From: Rhodobacteraceae bacterium SB2
GTDB lineage: Bacteria > Pseudomonadota > Alphaproteobacteria > Rhodobacterales > Rhodobacteraceae
Assembly: GCA_001642945.1 (NCBI GenBank)
Contig: LGRT01000013.1
Coordinates: 1 to 64,000, forward strand
Direction: 5' to 3'
Length of the DNA: 64,000 bases
The notes under the pieces were generated by a model. The model ran no database searches, was not told the origin of the DNA, and saw only the letters and a program-made list of their open reading frames with translations. Within the stretch, counting starts at the first letter, position 1; each line of letters begins with the position of its first letter. The translations under genes were made by a program, and so were the position numbers. Below are positions 8,026-17,305 of this stretch, piece after piece.

Positions 8026-8660
8026 AAGCCCAGTTTGCCAGGTGGCGGGACGGTAAGCTTTGTCTCACCCTGGGCGCATACCTATTCCTCAAACATCGTT
8101 GCGCGCGAAGAGGCAGGTACGCCTAATGTCCTTGGTGATTTGCGTGCAGCGCTGTGTATTATGATAAAAGATGCGATCGGAGTAACCTACGCGACATCGC
8201 GTTTGGAAAACTGTATAAACGCGCTGAAGCGGTCTGGCGCAAAACCCCGAACCTTCACTTGCTTGGAAATTCCCGGGCCACGCGTATGCCTATTTTTTCA
8301 TTCAAAGTTACAGATGTGCGCGGTGAGATCATCCACCAACAATTGATCACACGCATGTTGTCTGATTTTTATGGGGTGCAAGCCAGAGGCGGTTGTGCCT
8401 GTGCAGGACCTTATGCGCATCGTTTGCTTGATATAGATTATGCGCAATCTGAAACTATTCATGCGGCCGTTCTCTCTGGACAAGAGATTGAAAAGCCAGG
8501 GTGGACAAGGCTTGGGTTTTCCGTTTTGATGACAGATGACAAGGTCGATCATATCATTCGAGCTGTCGATGCAGTCGCCCGGGCGACATGTCTTCAGCAT
8601 GCGCAATATCAAGCAGATGAAAGCACTGCACGCTTTTCGTCGGAGTTTTCATATGTGTAG
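8026..8660 (+). pseudogene. Class V aminotransferase (cysteine desulfurase-like) remnant
   Basis: Two overlapping frames encode the C-terminal half of a PLP-dependent class V aminotransferase. Frame one runs from about 8026 to 8190 and carries a Pro-Gly-Gly-Gly-Thr-Val core followed by a His-Thr-Tyr segment. Frame two takes over near 8190 and runs to 8660, with a Gly-Gly-Cys-Ala-Cys-Ala-Gly-Pro-Tyr segment. The N-terminal half, including the PLP-binding lysine, is missing and there is at least one frameshift, so the gene is dead. It ends overlapping the start of the glutamine amidotransferase, which suggests the two once formed an operon with the downstream transporter. Confidence 0.75.
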
Positions 8661-9504
8661 GTTTTTAGCCTGGAAAGGCCGCCAAAGGTATTTAGATGAG
8701 CTTATTTTTGAGCAAGAACAATCGCTTGTTGAACAGAGCAAAAACGCTCTTATCGGCAAAACCTCGATAAACGCAGACGGGTTCGGATTAGCATGGTACC
8801 AAGGGCGCGAAACGCCATGCGTCTACAAAGACACGCATCCCGCTTGGTCGAATATAAACCTCAGAGAAATCGCCCATCATACACAATCGGGCCTGTTTCT
8901 TGCCCATGTGCGATCGTCAACCGGCATGGCAACCTCGCGGAATAATTGCCATCCTTTTGCTGTAGGCAAATGGTGTTTTATGCATAATGGGCAGGCAGGT
9001 GGGCATGAAAAATTCCGCCAAGATCTGGATGCCTTAATCCCAGCTGAGTTATACGAATACCGATATGGGGCAACCGAAAGCGAAGCCATTTTTCTGATCG
9101 CTATGGGTCTTGGCCTGGAACAAAACCCAATTAAAGCGATGGAAAGCGCGGTCGAGTTGGTGCAGGCTCTGGCTGAAAAAAAAGGCGAGCGTCCCTATAT
9201 GCGCTTTGCTGCCTGCTGGTCTGACGGAGAGCGTTTGTTTGCGGCACGGCTGGCTTCTGACCGATTGGCGCCAAGCCTTTACGTTAAAAAATGTACGGAT
9301 GGCCATATTATCTCATCCGAGCCCCTCGAAAATGGCTGCGCAGATTGGCTTGAAGTGCCCGCAGGCAAAGCGATCGAGATCCGGGATAGACGCCCGTTAA
9401 CATTACAGGCGTTTGGCACGTCTCATTCCACCCATAAAGCTCAAAAATCACCGACTCAAGACGCCAATGAGTTGCAGATTGATGGCATTACGACGACTAT
9501 TTAA
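8653..9504 (+). CDS. Class II glutamine amidotransferase (EgtC/YafJ-like)
   Basis: Ntn-hydrolase of 283 residues, predicted to hydrolyse a gamma-glutamyl amide bond. The start at 8653 places the catalytic Cys at residue 2 (Met-Cys-Arg-Phe), as the family requires. The upstream in-frame ATG at 8536 would bury the nucleophile. Further family motifs follow: an Arg-Ser-Ser-Thr segment near residue 87 and Phe-Met-His-Asn-Gly near residue 113. It resembles EgtC, which removes glutamate from a gamma-glutamyl intermediate of ergothioneine synthesis, and YafJ-like proteins. EgtB and EgtD are not present here. The flanking dead aminotransferase, peptide ABC transporter and glutathione S-transferase suggest processing of an imported gamma-glutamyl compound, which is inference. 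Confidence 0.8.
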   Translation: MCRFLAWKGRQRYLDELIFEQEQSLVEQSKNALIGKTSINADGFGLAWYQGRETPCVYKDTHPAWSNINLREIAHHTQSGLFLAHVRSSTGMATSRNNCHPFAVGKWCFMHNGQAGGHEKFRQDLDALIPAELYEYRYGATESEAIFLIAMGLGLEQNPIKAMESAVELVQALAEKKGERPYMRFAACWSDGERLFAARLASDRLAPSLYVKKCTDGHIISSEPLENGCADWLEVPAGKAIEIRDRRPLTLQAFGTSHSTHKAQKSPTQDANELQIDGITTTI

Positions 9505-9521
9505 CACCAACGGAGGAAAAC

Positions 9522-11093
9522 ATGAAAAAACTTAAACTGGCTTTTTTGGGCGGGGCTTTAAGCCTAGCTGCATTGAGCGCTTCGGCTGAAACGTTTCGAT
9601 GGGCCTCAAATACCGATCCACAATCCATGGATCCCCATGCCGTAAACTCTGCGCCCGTGTTGTCTTTCCTGAACAATATATATGAAGGTCTTGTGCGCCG
9701 GAATCAGGGGATGTCAATCGAAGGCTCGCTCGCGCAATCCTGGGAACCGCTCAATGGTGAAAATGGCTGGCGGTTTAACCTGCGCCAAGGCGTAAAATTC
9801 CAAGACGGATCGGCCTTCAATGCCGAGGATGTCATGTTTTCCTATGAACGTGCGTCAAATGAAGTTGCGGATGTACGGTCTTGGTTCGCACCAGTCAAAG
9901 AGGTGCGCGTTGTTGATGCGTATACTGTAGATTTTGTCACGAAAGCGCCAAACCCCTTATTTCCAGATTCTATCGCAAATTTCATGATCCTTGATAAAGG
10001 CTGGGCCGAAGCAAACGGCGCAGAACTACCAGCGCGCGACGCAGAAAACTTTGCGACGATGAACGTAAACGGCACCGGCCCGTTTAAATTAGACAGTCGA
10101 GATCCCGGGATCAAAACAGTGCTGGTCCCCAATGGTAGCTGGTGGGGCGACGTAGAGCACAATATCACCGAAGCCGTGTTCACGCCGATTGGAAATGCAG
10201 CAACCGGTCTTGCTGCTTTGTTATCGGGCGAGATTGATTTTATCCAGCCAATTCCCTTACAAGATATTGCGCAGGTTGAAAGCCGCGACGGGTTTCGCGT
10301 TCTTGAAGGCGAAGAAACACGCGTGATCATGTTTGGCTTTGGCCATGAACATGATGAGCTGCTTTATTCGTCGGATGTCAGCGGATCAAACCCGTTTCAA
10401 GATGTTCGCGTCCGTCAGGCCGCAGCGCATGCAATCGATATCGCGTCGATCGATAGAGTGTTGTTTAGGGGTAAGATTGAGGGCGCCTCACAATTGGTTC
10501 CAGCAGGCATTTCCGGCTATTCAGAGGCCAATTCAACCCGCCCGGCCTATGACCCCGAGCGCGCCAAAGCCTTGCTGGCCGAAGCCGGTTATCCCAATGG
10601 GTTTAGCTTTGGTTTGAAATGCCCGAATGATCGCTACATCAATGATGAAGCCTTGTGCCGGGCCGCCGCGTCCATGTTTGCAGCCATTGGCTTGAATGCT
10701 GAGCTAAGCACTGGCCCCGTGCGCGATTACTGGCCGCAGCTGCGCGAAGATGCATTTGATATGTATTTGCTCGGCTGGTCCCCTGGAACCTTCGATATGG
10801 AGCATCCAATCCGGTTTTTGATGTCGACACCAAATTCTGAAAAGAAACTGGGATCATGGAATTTTGGAGGCTATTCGAACCAACGCGTTGATGCGCTACT
10901 GCCCGGTATTCAACAGGAAATTAACCCGGCTGCGCGTCAGGCTATGGTCGATGAAGTCGTGGAAATCACGCAGGCAGAGGTCGCATATATCCCGCTTTAT
11001 ACGCAGCCACTCATTTGGGCATCGAAAGACAATATAAACTTGACACAACGTGCGGACAATTTCTTCATGTTGCGCTGGGTCAGCGTAAACTGA
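9522..11093 (+). CDS. Dipeptide/oligopeptide ABC transporter, substrate-binding protein
   Basis: Periplasmic binding protein of family 5 (DppA/OppA), 523 residues, with a clear Sec signal peptide at residues 1-23 (Lys-rich start, hydrophobic core, Ala-x-Ala cut site). The mature part carries the family signature region near residues 60-110. It binds small peptides or similar ligands and hands them to the two permeases encoded next. A GGAGG ribosome site lies seven bases before the ATG. It begins 17 bases after the amidotransferase, so the two are probably co-transcribed. The ligand is unknown, and a gamma-glutamyl peptide such as glutathione is a testable guess. Confidence 0.9.
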   Translation: MKKLKLAFLGGALSLAALSASAETFRWASNTDPQSMDPHAVNSAPVLSFLNNIYEGLVRRNQGMSIEGSLAQSWEPLNGENGWRFNLRQGVKFQDGSAFNAEDVMFSYERASNEVADVRSWFAPVKEVRVVDAYTVDFVTKAPNPLFPDSIANFMILDKGWAEANGAELPARDAENFATMNVNGTGPFKLDSRDPGIKTVLVPNGSWWGDVEHNITEAVFTPIGNAATGLAALLSGEIDFIQPIPLQDIAQVESRDGFRVLEGEETRVIMFGFGHEHDELLYSSDVSGSNPFQDVRVRQAAAHAIDIASIDRVLFRGKIEGASQLVPAGISGYSEANSTRPAYDPERAKALLAEAGYPNGFSFGLKCPNDRYINDEALCRAAASMFAAIGLNAELSTGPVRDYWPQLREDAFDMYLLGWSPGTFDMEHPIRFLMSTPNSEKKLGSWNFGGYSNQRVDALLPGIQQEINPAARQAMVDEVVEITQAEVAYIPLYTQPLIWASKDNINLTQRADNFFMLRWVSVN

Positions 11094-11116
11094 TCCAAAT
11101 TTAAGGCAAACGGGCG

Positions 11117-12091
11117 ATGGCATACTTTATCCTGAAGCGGATCGTACAATCCGTGTTCGTGATGGTGGCTGTCGCCTTTTTGGCTTTTTCCTTATTTCGC
11201 TTCGTCGGAGATCCGATCACGCAGATGACGGGGGTTGAAACCTCGATAGAAGATCAGGAACGTTTGCGCGAGGAGCTGGGATTAAACGATCCATTTATAT
11301 CGCAATTTCTGCGGTTTACGCGCGAGATGCTGCAGGGCGATTTTGGCTTTTCATACCGAACCCGTCAACCGGTCGCGAATATGATCGCCGATCGCATTCC
11401 TGCAACGCTTGAACTGGGCGTCGTGGCCTTGATTATCTCTCTTTTGGTGGGCGTACCGGCAGGCGTGTATACAGCGTTAAAACCCCGCGGCGTTTTGAGT
11501 CAAACCATTTTGATGACCACGCTGGTTGGTGTGTCGATCCCAACCTTTGTGATCGGCATCATGTTGATCTTCATCTTTGGGGTCCAATTGGGCTGGCTGC
11601 CAACGTTTGGGCGCGGCGGCACGGTGGCAATTGGCAATTGGGACAGCTCGTTCTTTACCCTTAATGGTTGGCGCGCATTGCTTTTACCTGCGATCACCCT
11701 TGGCGTTTACCAATTGACGCTTACGATGCGTTTGGTACGCGCTGAGATGATGGAGGTGATGCGATCCGATTATATCCGCTTTGCCATGGCGCGCGGTGTT
11801 CCCATGAGGCGCCTGCATTATAAACATGCTCTGCGGAACACAATGGTGCCCGTGATCACCATTGTCGGGCTACAATTTGGCGGTGTTATCGCGTTTTCGA
11901 TCGTGACGGAAAGCGTTTTTCAATGGCCTGGCATGGGATTGTTGTTTCTGGAATCGATCCGTTTCGTTGATATTCCGGTGATGGGCGTCTATCTTGTGGT
12001 GATCGCTTTTTTCTTTGTGCTGGTAAACCTTGTGGTCGACTTGCTTTACGTGGCCATCGATCCACGCCTTCGAATTAAAGAAGCGTCATGA
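11117..12091 (+). CDS. Peptide ABC transporter permease (DppB type)
   Basis: Inner-membrane permease of 324 residues with about six membrane segments. The EAA-type loop near residues 215-240 contacts the ATPase. The start Met-Ala-Tyr-Phe-Ile and the long periplasmic loop after the first segment are typical of DppB/GsiC. It follows the binding protein by 23 bases and overlaps the next permease by four bases (ATGA). Confidence 0.9.
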   Translation: MAYFILKRIVQSVFVMVAVAFLAFSLFRFVGDPITQMTGVETSIEDQERLREELGLNDPFISQFLRFTREMLQGDFGFSYRTRQPVANMIADRIPATLELGVVALIISLLVGVPAGVYTALKPRGVLSQTILMTTLVGVSIPTFVIGIMLIFIFGVQLGWLPTFGRGGTVAIGNWDSSFFTLNGWRALLLPAITLGVYQLTLTMRLVRAEMMEVMRSDYIRFAMARGVPMRRLHYKHALRNTMVPVITIVGLQFGGVIAFSIVTESVFQWPGMGLLFLESIRFVDIPVMGVYLVVIAFFFVLVNLVVDLLYVAIDPRLRIKEAS

Positions 12092-12993
12092 GCGCCTTTT
12101 TGAAAAAATATGAAGGCCTGTGGCTGTTTCTGCATTCGCCCGCGGCAATCATTGCGGCGGCAGTTGCAGCCTTGATTGTTTTCGGAGCGGTGTTTGCCTC
12201 TTGGATGGCATTGGTGAACCCTTACGATCTTGCATCTTTCAGCTTGTTTGACGGCTTGTTGCCGCCAGTTTGGCAAGACGGCGCAAACTCAAAATACCTG
12301 TTGGGCACGGATGATCAAGGCCGTGATATGATCTCATCGATCCTATATGGCGCGCGGCTATCGCTGATCATTGGCTTATCGGCTTTGGCGATTGCAGCGG
12401 TTCTCGGCGTGGGGCTTGGTTTGGCGGCCGGGTATTATGGCGGTCGGTTTGATGTCGTCGTGATGCGGATCGCGGATGTGCAATTGGCATTGCCGGCTAT
12501 CCTGACCGCCCTCTTGATTGATGGCATAGCGCGGGGAATTTTGCCACAAGCCATTCAGCAAGAATTACGCGTTATGGTTTTAACCCTCGCCATTGCGCTG
12601 TCGCTTTGGGTTAACTTCGCCCGCACAGCGCGCGCATCAACTTTTGTGGAGATGAACAAAGAATACGTACAGGCCGCCATTATGATGGGCCAACGCCCGT
12701 TGCGGGTGATGTTTGTCCATATCCTGCCCAATATTCTTGGCCCGCTTTTGGTAATCATGACGGTTGACTTGGCCTCTGCGATTTTGCTCGAAGCCACCCT
12801 GTCTTTTTTGGGGATTGGGTTGCCTGCCGATAGCCCCAGCCTAGGCACGTTGATCCGCATTGGCATGCAATTTCTTTTATCGGGTGAATGGTGGATTTTA
12901 TGGATCCCCACCTTGGTCCTTGTTGCCTTGGTGGTGTCCATCAATATCCTTGGTGATTTTCTACGTGACATTTTTAATCCAAGGTTACGCTAG
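12088..12993 (+). CDS. Peptide ABC transporter permease (DppC type)
   Basis: Inner-membrane permease of 301 residues with a short cytoplasmic N-terminus, a first membrane segment, the Gly-Thr-Asp-Asp-x-Gly-Arg-Asp motif near residues 72-79 that marks DppC/OppC proteins, and five further segments. It pairs with the DppB-type permease whose end it overlaps by four bases. The ATPase start codon follows its stop codon directly. Confidence 0.9.
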   Translation: MSAFLKKYEGLWLFLHSPAAIIAAAVAALIVFGAVFASWMALVNPYDLASFSLFDGLLPPVWQDGANSKYLLGTDDQGRDMISSILYGARLSLIIGLSALAIAAVLGVGLGLAAGYYGGRFDVVVMRIADVQLALPAILTALLIDGIARGILPQAIQQELRVMVLTLAIALSLWVNFARTARASTFVEMNKEYVQAAIMMGQRPLRVMFVHILPNILGPLLVIMTVDLASAILLEATLSFLGIGLPADSPSLGTLIRIGMQFLLSGEWWILWIPTLVLVALVVSINILGDFLRDIFNPRLR

Positions 12994-14676
12994 ATGCTAA
13001 CAATCACAGGTTTAACCGTAAAGTTTCCGTCTCGGTTTGGCGATTTTACCGCTATTGAAAATGTGGATATGAGCATCAAAGCGGGTGAAATTCACGGATT
13101 GGTCGGTGAAAGTGGCGCGGGAAAATCAACTGTCGGGGCTGCCGTAATCGGGCTGCTTCAATCGCCTGGTTACGTTGCAAGTGGAACCTTATTATTGGGC
13201 GAAACCGACCTACAGGCCCTGACATTTACACAAGCCCATGAGATCCGCGGCGCTAGAATTTCGATGATCTTTCAGGATCCTCAAACCAGTTTAAACCCGT
13301 TGATGACGATTGAGGATCAATTGATCGAAACGATTCAAGCTCATTCAGATATCAGCGATACCGCAGCACGAAAACAGGCGGTTGATCTGCTGGAAGAAAT
13401 CGGAATTGAAAATGCGTCTGAACGCATAAAAGCCTATCCTCATCAATTTTCTGGCGGCATGAGGCAACGGGTTGTGATTGCATTGGCGATCTGTACCGAT
13501 CCCGACTTGATCATCGCAGATGAACCGACAACAGCCTTGGATGTTGCAGTGCAATCGCAGGTTCTTAACCTGATCCAACGATTGGCCAAACAGCGCCAGA
13601 TTGCCTTCATGTTGATTACACATGATATCGGCGTCATAGCGCAAGTGGCTGATCGCGTGACGGTCATGCGAAACGGCCGCGTCATGGAGGCCGGTGAAAC
13701 AGCTCAGGTTTTAGGGGCCCCAAAAAACCTTTACACCCGCGCTTTGATGGACGCAGTGCCGCCACTCGATCGCAAAATTGATCGCTTTCGCGTTCCCAAA
13801 GATGACCGCATCGCCTCGTCGCGGGGCAAAATGGCAGAGCGCTGGCTACTTGAAGGGCAACAGCACGACCTTACGGGCCTGAGCGTGCACAACCTTACCG
13901 TAACGTTCGAGGGGCCACGCACATCCTTTTTTCGTAAGCCCCCAATCTACGTGGCGCTGAATAATGTCACATTAAACATTAAGCCCGGATCGATCATGGG
14001 GTTGGTAGGGGAAAGTGGATCTGGAAAATCAACATTGGCAAAAGTAATCACCGGCCTTGTGACGCCCCAAAGCGGGGAGATGCAATTGGGCGATGCGGTG
14101 CTGCCAATTGGAAAATCCCGAAATCGCCACCATCTGTCACGACAGCTGGTGCAAATGGTCTTTCAAGATCCATATTCCAGTCTGAATTCTCGCCATTCTG
14201 TGGGGGATATTTTAACCGAACCACTGTGGTTCTATGGCTTTATCAAAAACCCGGTCGAGCGCAAAAATATGGCGGCTTCGATGCTGTCTTTGGTGGGGAT
14301 GCCGCCAGATGCGATCAAAAAATACCCGCATCAATTTTCGGGCGGTCAACGTCAACGTATTGCAGTCGCCCGCGCGCTTCTTGCGCGCCCGCGATTTCTG
14401 ATTTGCGATGAACCCACTTCTGCGCTGGATGTTTCGATCCAAGCCGAGATTTTAAATTTGCTGAAAGAGCTTCAAGCGACATTTGGACTGACGATCCTGT
14501 TTATCAGCCATAATCTTGCCGTGGTGCGGCAAATGGCCGATGATACCGCTGTTTTGCGAAATGGCAGCGTTGAAGAGGTCAATACCACAGACGCAGTTTA
14601 TGAGGCTCCTCAAGCAGAATATACCAAATCACTGCTTGCGCAAACGCCGGTGATGCCACCGTCTTGGAGAACATAG
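12994..14676 (+). CDS. Peptide ABC transporter, fused double ATPase (DppD-DppF)
   Basis: Cytoplasmic protein of 560 residues with two complete ABC ATPase domains, at roughly residues 1-255 and 295-555. Each has a Walker A (Gly-Glu-Ser-Gly-x-Gly-Lys-Ser-Thr near residues 38-46 and 345-353), an ABC signature (Ser-Gly-Gly-x-Arg-Gln-Arg) and a Walker B ending in Asp-Glu-Pro. The fusion replaces the usual DppD plus DppF pair and energises the two permeases. It starts immediately after the permease stop codon. Confidence 0.92.
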   Translation: MLTITGLTVKFPSRFGDFTAIENVDMSIKAGEIHGLVGESGAGKSTVGAAVIGLLQSPGYVASGTLLLGETDLQALTFTQAHEIRGARISMIFQDPQTSLNPLMTIEDQLIETIQAHSDISDTAARKQAVDLLEEIGIENASERIKAYPHQFSGGMRQRVVIALAICTDPDLIIADEPTTALDVAVQSQVLNLIQRLAKQRQIAFMLITHDIGVIAQVADRVTVMRNGRVMEAGETAQVLGAPKNLYTRALMDAVPPLDRKIDRFRVPKDDRIASSRGKMAERWLLEGQQHDLTGLSVHNLTVTFEGPRTSFFRKPPIYVALNNVTLNIKPGSIMGLVGESGSGKSTLAKVITGLVTPQSGEMQLGDAVLPIGKSRNRHHLSRQLVQMVFQDPYSSLNSRHSVGDILTEPLWFYGFIKNPVERKNMAASMLSLVGMPPDAIKKYPHQFSGGQRQRIAVARALLARPRFLICDEPTSALDVSIQAEILNLLKELQATFGLTILFISHNLAVVRQMADDTAVLRNGSVEEVNTTDAVYEAPQAEYTKSLLAQTPVMPPSWRT

Positions 14677-14680
14677 GCCT

Positions 14681-15295
14681 ATGCTCAAATTATACGGATA
14701 TGACACGATCAATACCTTAAAGATACTGATGCTCTTGTTTGAAACGGGATCAGATTTTGAATTTATACCGATCAATATTCGCACAGGCGAGCAACACAGC
14801 CCTGATTTTCGTGCGGTAAACCCTGCCGGAAAGGTGCCCGTAATATGGGATGACGGTCGTCACCAAACAGAATCAAATGCGATCCTTCTCAGCTTGGCCA
14901 AGAAAGCCAGCTGGGGTCTTGTGGCAGACCCTTCCTTGCAAGCTGACATAACAACTTGGCTGTTTTATCAGGCCTCGGCCCAAGGGCCCTATTTTGGGCA
15001 AATCGAATATTGGGCAAGATTGGCAAAAACGCCCAATCCAGCTGCATCCGCCCATTACGGTGCAATCGCCAGCCGGTCTGTTGAATATCTCAATGATCAG
15101 CTGAACACCAAGAAATATCTCTGTGGAGATGTATATACGATTGCCGACATCGCGCTGTTTCCATGGCTGCGCATACATAAACATCTTGGTCTATCACTTG
15201 AAAATGCGGAAAATCTATCGCGTTGGCATGAGGCTATTTTGGCAAGACCGGCGACTGAGGAAGCGCTCACTTTTTTTGATGGTATCTCTTCTTAG
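14681..15295 (+). CDS. Glutathione S-transferase family protein
   Basis: Cytoplasmic protein of 204 residues with an N-terminal thioredoxin-like domain (about 1-80) and a helical C-terminal domain (about 90-200). Glutathione-site features are visible: Asn-Pro-x-Gly-Lys-Val-Pro near residues 47-53 and Glu-Ser-Asn near 64-66. The Ser64-like position of nu-class enzymes is replaced by Glu-Ser here. It starts four bases after the ATPase, so it is the last gene of the peptide operon. That supports a ligand that is a glutathione-like or gamma-glutamyl thiol, although the exact reaction is unknown. Confidence 0.85.
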   Translation: MLKLYGYDTINTLKILMLLFETGSDFEFIPINIRTGEQHSPDFRAVNPAGKVPVIWDDGRHQTESNAILLSLAKKASWGLVADPSLQADITTWLFYQASAQGPYFGQIEYWARLAKTPNPAASAHYGAIASRSVEYLNDQLNTKKYLCGDVYTIADIALFPWLRIHKHLGLSLENAENLSRWHEAILARPATEEALTFFDGISS

Positions 15296-15531
15296 GCCGT
15301 AAGGGCTTTTTAAATATATTGATAAAATACGCGTATCAATCATTGATTTATTTTAATGATTAGGCGGCATATCAAAGGTTCAAGCCGGCCTGCGCTACTG
15401 TTTAACAGGTCAAATCAATGCTGAAAGCCTGCTTGGTCACAACGATTTCAAGAGCGCATTAATCGCATGTTTTTGATCAGCGGGCGCGGCTGCGACGCAC
15501 CGGTTTAAACACAGGATAAAAAAAGCCGATC

Positions 15532-16032
15532 CTACCATTCATAAACCTCCATATGGTCGGCCTCAATAAAATACCCGGTCTGCCCGATATCGGTTGATTG
15601 AAGCTGCGTGCGCATACCCCCAGTAACCCAAACCGGATCCCATAATTGATCGCCTGGCCAAGGCGCCTTCGCCTGCACCAAAACAAGCTGATTGGCCGGA
15701 GGCGGCGGCGTGTGAATACACGCCCCAACATAAGGCACCAACATGAAATCCCGTACACCCTCAGCGCCAATATCAAATGGAATGATAAAGCCGGGCATCC
15801 GAATATAGGCCCCGTCCAGCGCGTCGTTCAATTTGATCGCATTTTCATCATAAACGGGGTTCCAAAAATCATTCACCTCGTCAATCTCGCCTTCGGCAAT
15901 AATTTCTGCATAAGGCACACCGGGGGGGATTAAATCATTCCACATAATCAACTTTGGGGTTTTGGCATGGGCCATTTTCGCGCTGGCAATCATACTGGCA
16001 AAAAGCAATAAAAAAGTTCTACGGTTGATCAT
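15532..16032 (-). CDS. DUF3299 lipoprotein-like periplasmic protein of a Zrg-type zinc system
   Basis: Exported protein of 166 residues: an N-terminal signal with Arg-Arg-Thr-Phe and a hydrophobic stretch, then a DUF3299 domain with conserved Asp, Tyr and Gly residues and an Ile-His-Thr-Pro-Pro-Pro-Pro segment. Vibrio ZrgD is of this family. The ATG at 16032 is preferred over 16044 because the signal then starts Met-Ile-Asn-Arg-Arg. It is the last gene of the Zrg-like set, 22 bases after the permease. Its biochemical role is unknown. Confidence 0.72.
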   Translation of the reverse strand: MINRRTFLLLFASMIASAKMAHAKTPKLIMWNDLIPPGVPYAEIIAEGEIDEVNDFWNPVYDENAIKLNDALDGAYIRMPGFIIPFDIGAEGVRDFMLVPYVGACIHTPPPPANQLVLVQAKAPWPGDQLWDPVWVTGGMRTQLQSTDIGQTGYFIEADHMEVYEW

Positions 16033-16054
16033 GTAAGCGGCCATACCTTCGCTA

Positions 16055-17305
16055 TTACGTGTGCACGATCATACCATCGGCAACAGAAAGTTTATAGGCC
16101 CGTAAAGCAGGTATCAGGCTCACAATCGCGCCCGCGCAAACAACAAGAAAAAGCAATGCCAGCTCGCGCAGATTTGGTGCTTCGATTGGCAGCCAAATCC
16201 CGAAATTACTATCAATGCTGGATTGCGCGCCACTCAGCGCTGCATAAAGCATTATCACGCCCAGTACCGCGCCTAGGCTGGCCATCACCACGGCTTCAAA
16301 CACCAGCATGCCGCATATAAACAGCGGCCGCGCGCCTATCGCACGAAAAATTGCGATCTCTCGGCGCCGCTCATTCAAGCTTGAGAAAATAGTCGCCATC
16401 ATGCCGATCAAAGCGGTAAGAACGACCAACACCGACACAGCCAAAAGCGCCGTTTCAGCAAGACCAACAATCCCCCAAAGCTCTTGCAAGGCCACGCCGG
16501 GAAAGATCGCCAATAAAGGCTCTTCGGGATACTCATTTATGGCCCGCTGCAAGGCAAAACTTTGCAATGGGCTTTTGACGCCGATCAAAGCTGCTGTAAC
16601 CGCGCTGGGGGTGAGCTGCATTTCACGAAGCTGCTCTAGGGGCGTTGACTGGCCCACCACCTGCGCTCCGCCCTGCCAATCAACATGGATAGCTTCAATC
16701 GCTTCCATGCTGACGATCACGGTACGATCCACCGGCGTTCCAGTTTTTTCCAAAACCCCCGAAACGCGGAACGGCTGGTCTTTATGGGTGCTAAAAGAGG
16801 CCAGGCCATGGGCCACAATGATCGGCGCATCAACCTTATAGCCCAATGTCACCGCGACATCCGCGCCAATAACAGTATCAAATAAATCTGCCATAAACGC
16901 GCCCTCTGCCAGCGCCAGGGCCCGCCCTTGTCGATATTTGTAATGCTCAAAAAAGGCCCGGTTAGTGCCCATAACGCGGAACTGACGGTGGCTATCACCC
17001 AAAGAAATCGGAACGATCCACTCAATCTCGGGGCGCGCTGCAATATCTTGATAGCTTTTCCAGGTTACATTATTGGTGGCATTCCCAATGCGGAAAACGG
17101 AATATAATAAAAGCTGCACCGACCCCGACCGCGCACCTACAATCAGATCCGTACCAGAAATAGTATCGGCGAAGCTAGACTTGGCACCCGTCCGTATTTT
17201 TTCAACGCCCAAAAACAGCGATACTGACAGAGCGATTGCAAGAACCGTCATGCCCACGGTCAGCGCGCGGGCAAAAAGGGAGGCTATTGCCAGACGCAAG
17301 ATCAT
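16055..17305 (-). CDS. FtsX/MacB-type ABC permease (ZrgC-like)
   Basis: Inner-membrane protein of 416 residues. One membrane segment near the N-terminus is followed by a large periplasmic domain (about 45-265) and three C-terminal membrane segments, the MacB/LolC/FtsX layout. Together with the neighbouring ATPase, the His-rich DUF2796 protein and the DUF3299 protein it matches the ZrgABCD zinc-regulated system of Vibrio. The start overlaps the ATPase stop by four bases (ATGA). Lipoprotein export is the alternative for this fold, but the neighbours point to zinc. Confidence 0.78.
   Translation of the reverse strand: MILRLAIASLFARALTVGMTVLAIALSVSLFLGVEKIRTGAKSSFADTISGTDLIVGARSGSVQLLLYSVFRIGNATNNVTWKSYQDIAARPEIEWIVPISLGDSHRQFRVMGTNRAFFEHYKYRQGRALALAEGAFMADLFDTVIGADVAVTLGYKVDAPIIVAHGLASFSTHKDQPFRVSGVLEKTGTPVDRTVIVSMEAIEAIHVDWQGGAQVVGQSTPLEQLREMQLTPSAVTAALIGVKSPLQSFALQRAINEYPEEPLLAIFPGVALQELWGIVGLAETALLAVSVLVVLTALIGMMATIFSSLNERRREIAIFRAIGARPLFICGMLVFEAVVMASLGAVLGVIMLYAALSGAQSSIDSNFGIWLPIEAPNLRELALLFLVVCAGAIVSLIPALRAYKLSVADGMIVHT

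Noticed and set aside
15477-15776. 99-codon leftward frame overlapping the DUF3299 gene
   Set aside because: Shadow of the DUF3299 gene in another frame on the same strand.
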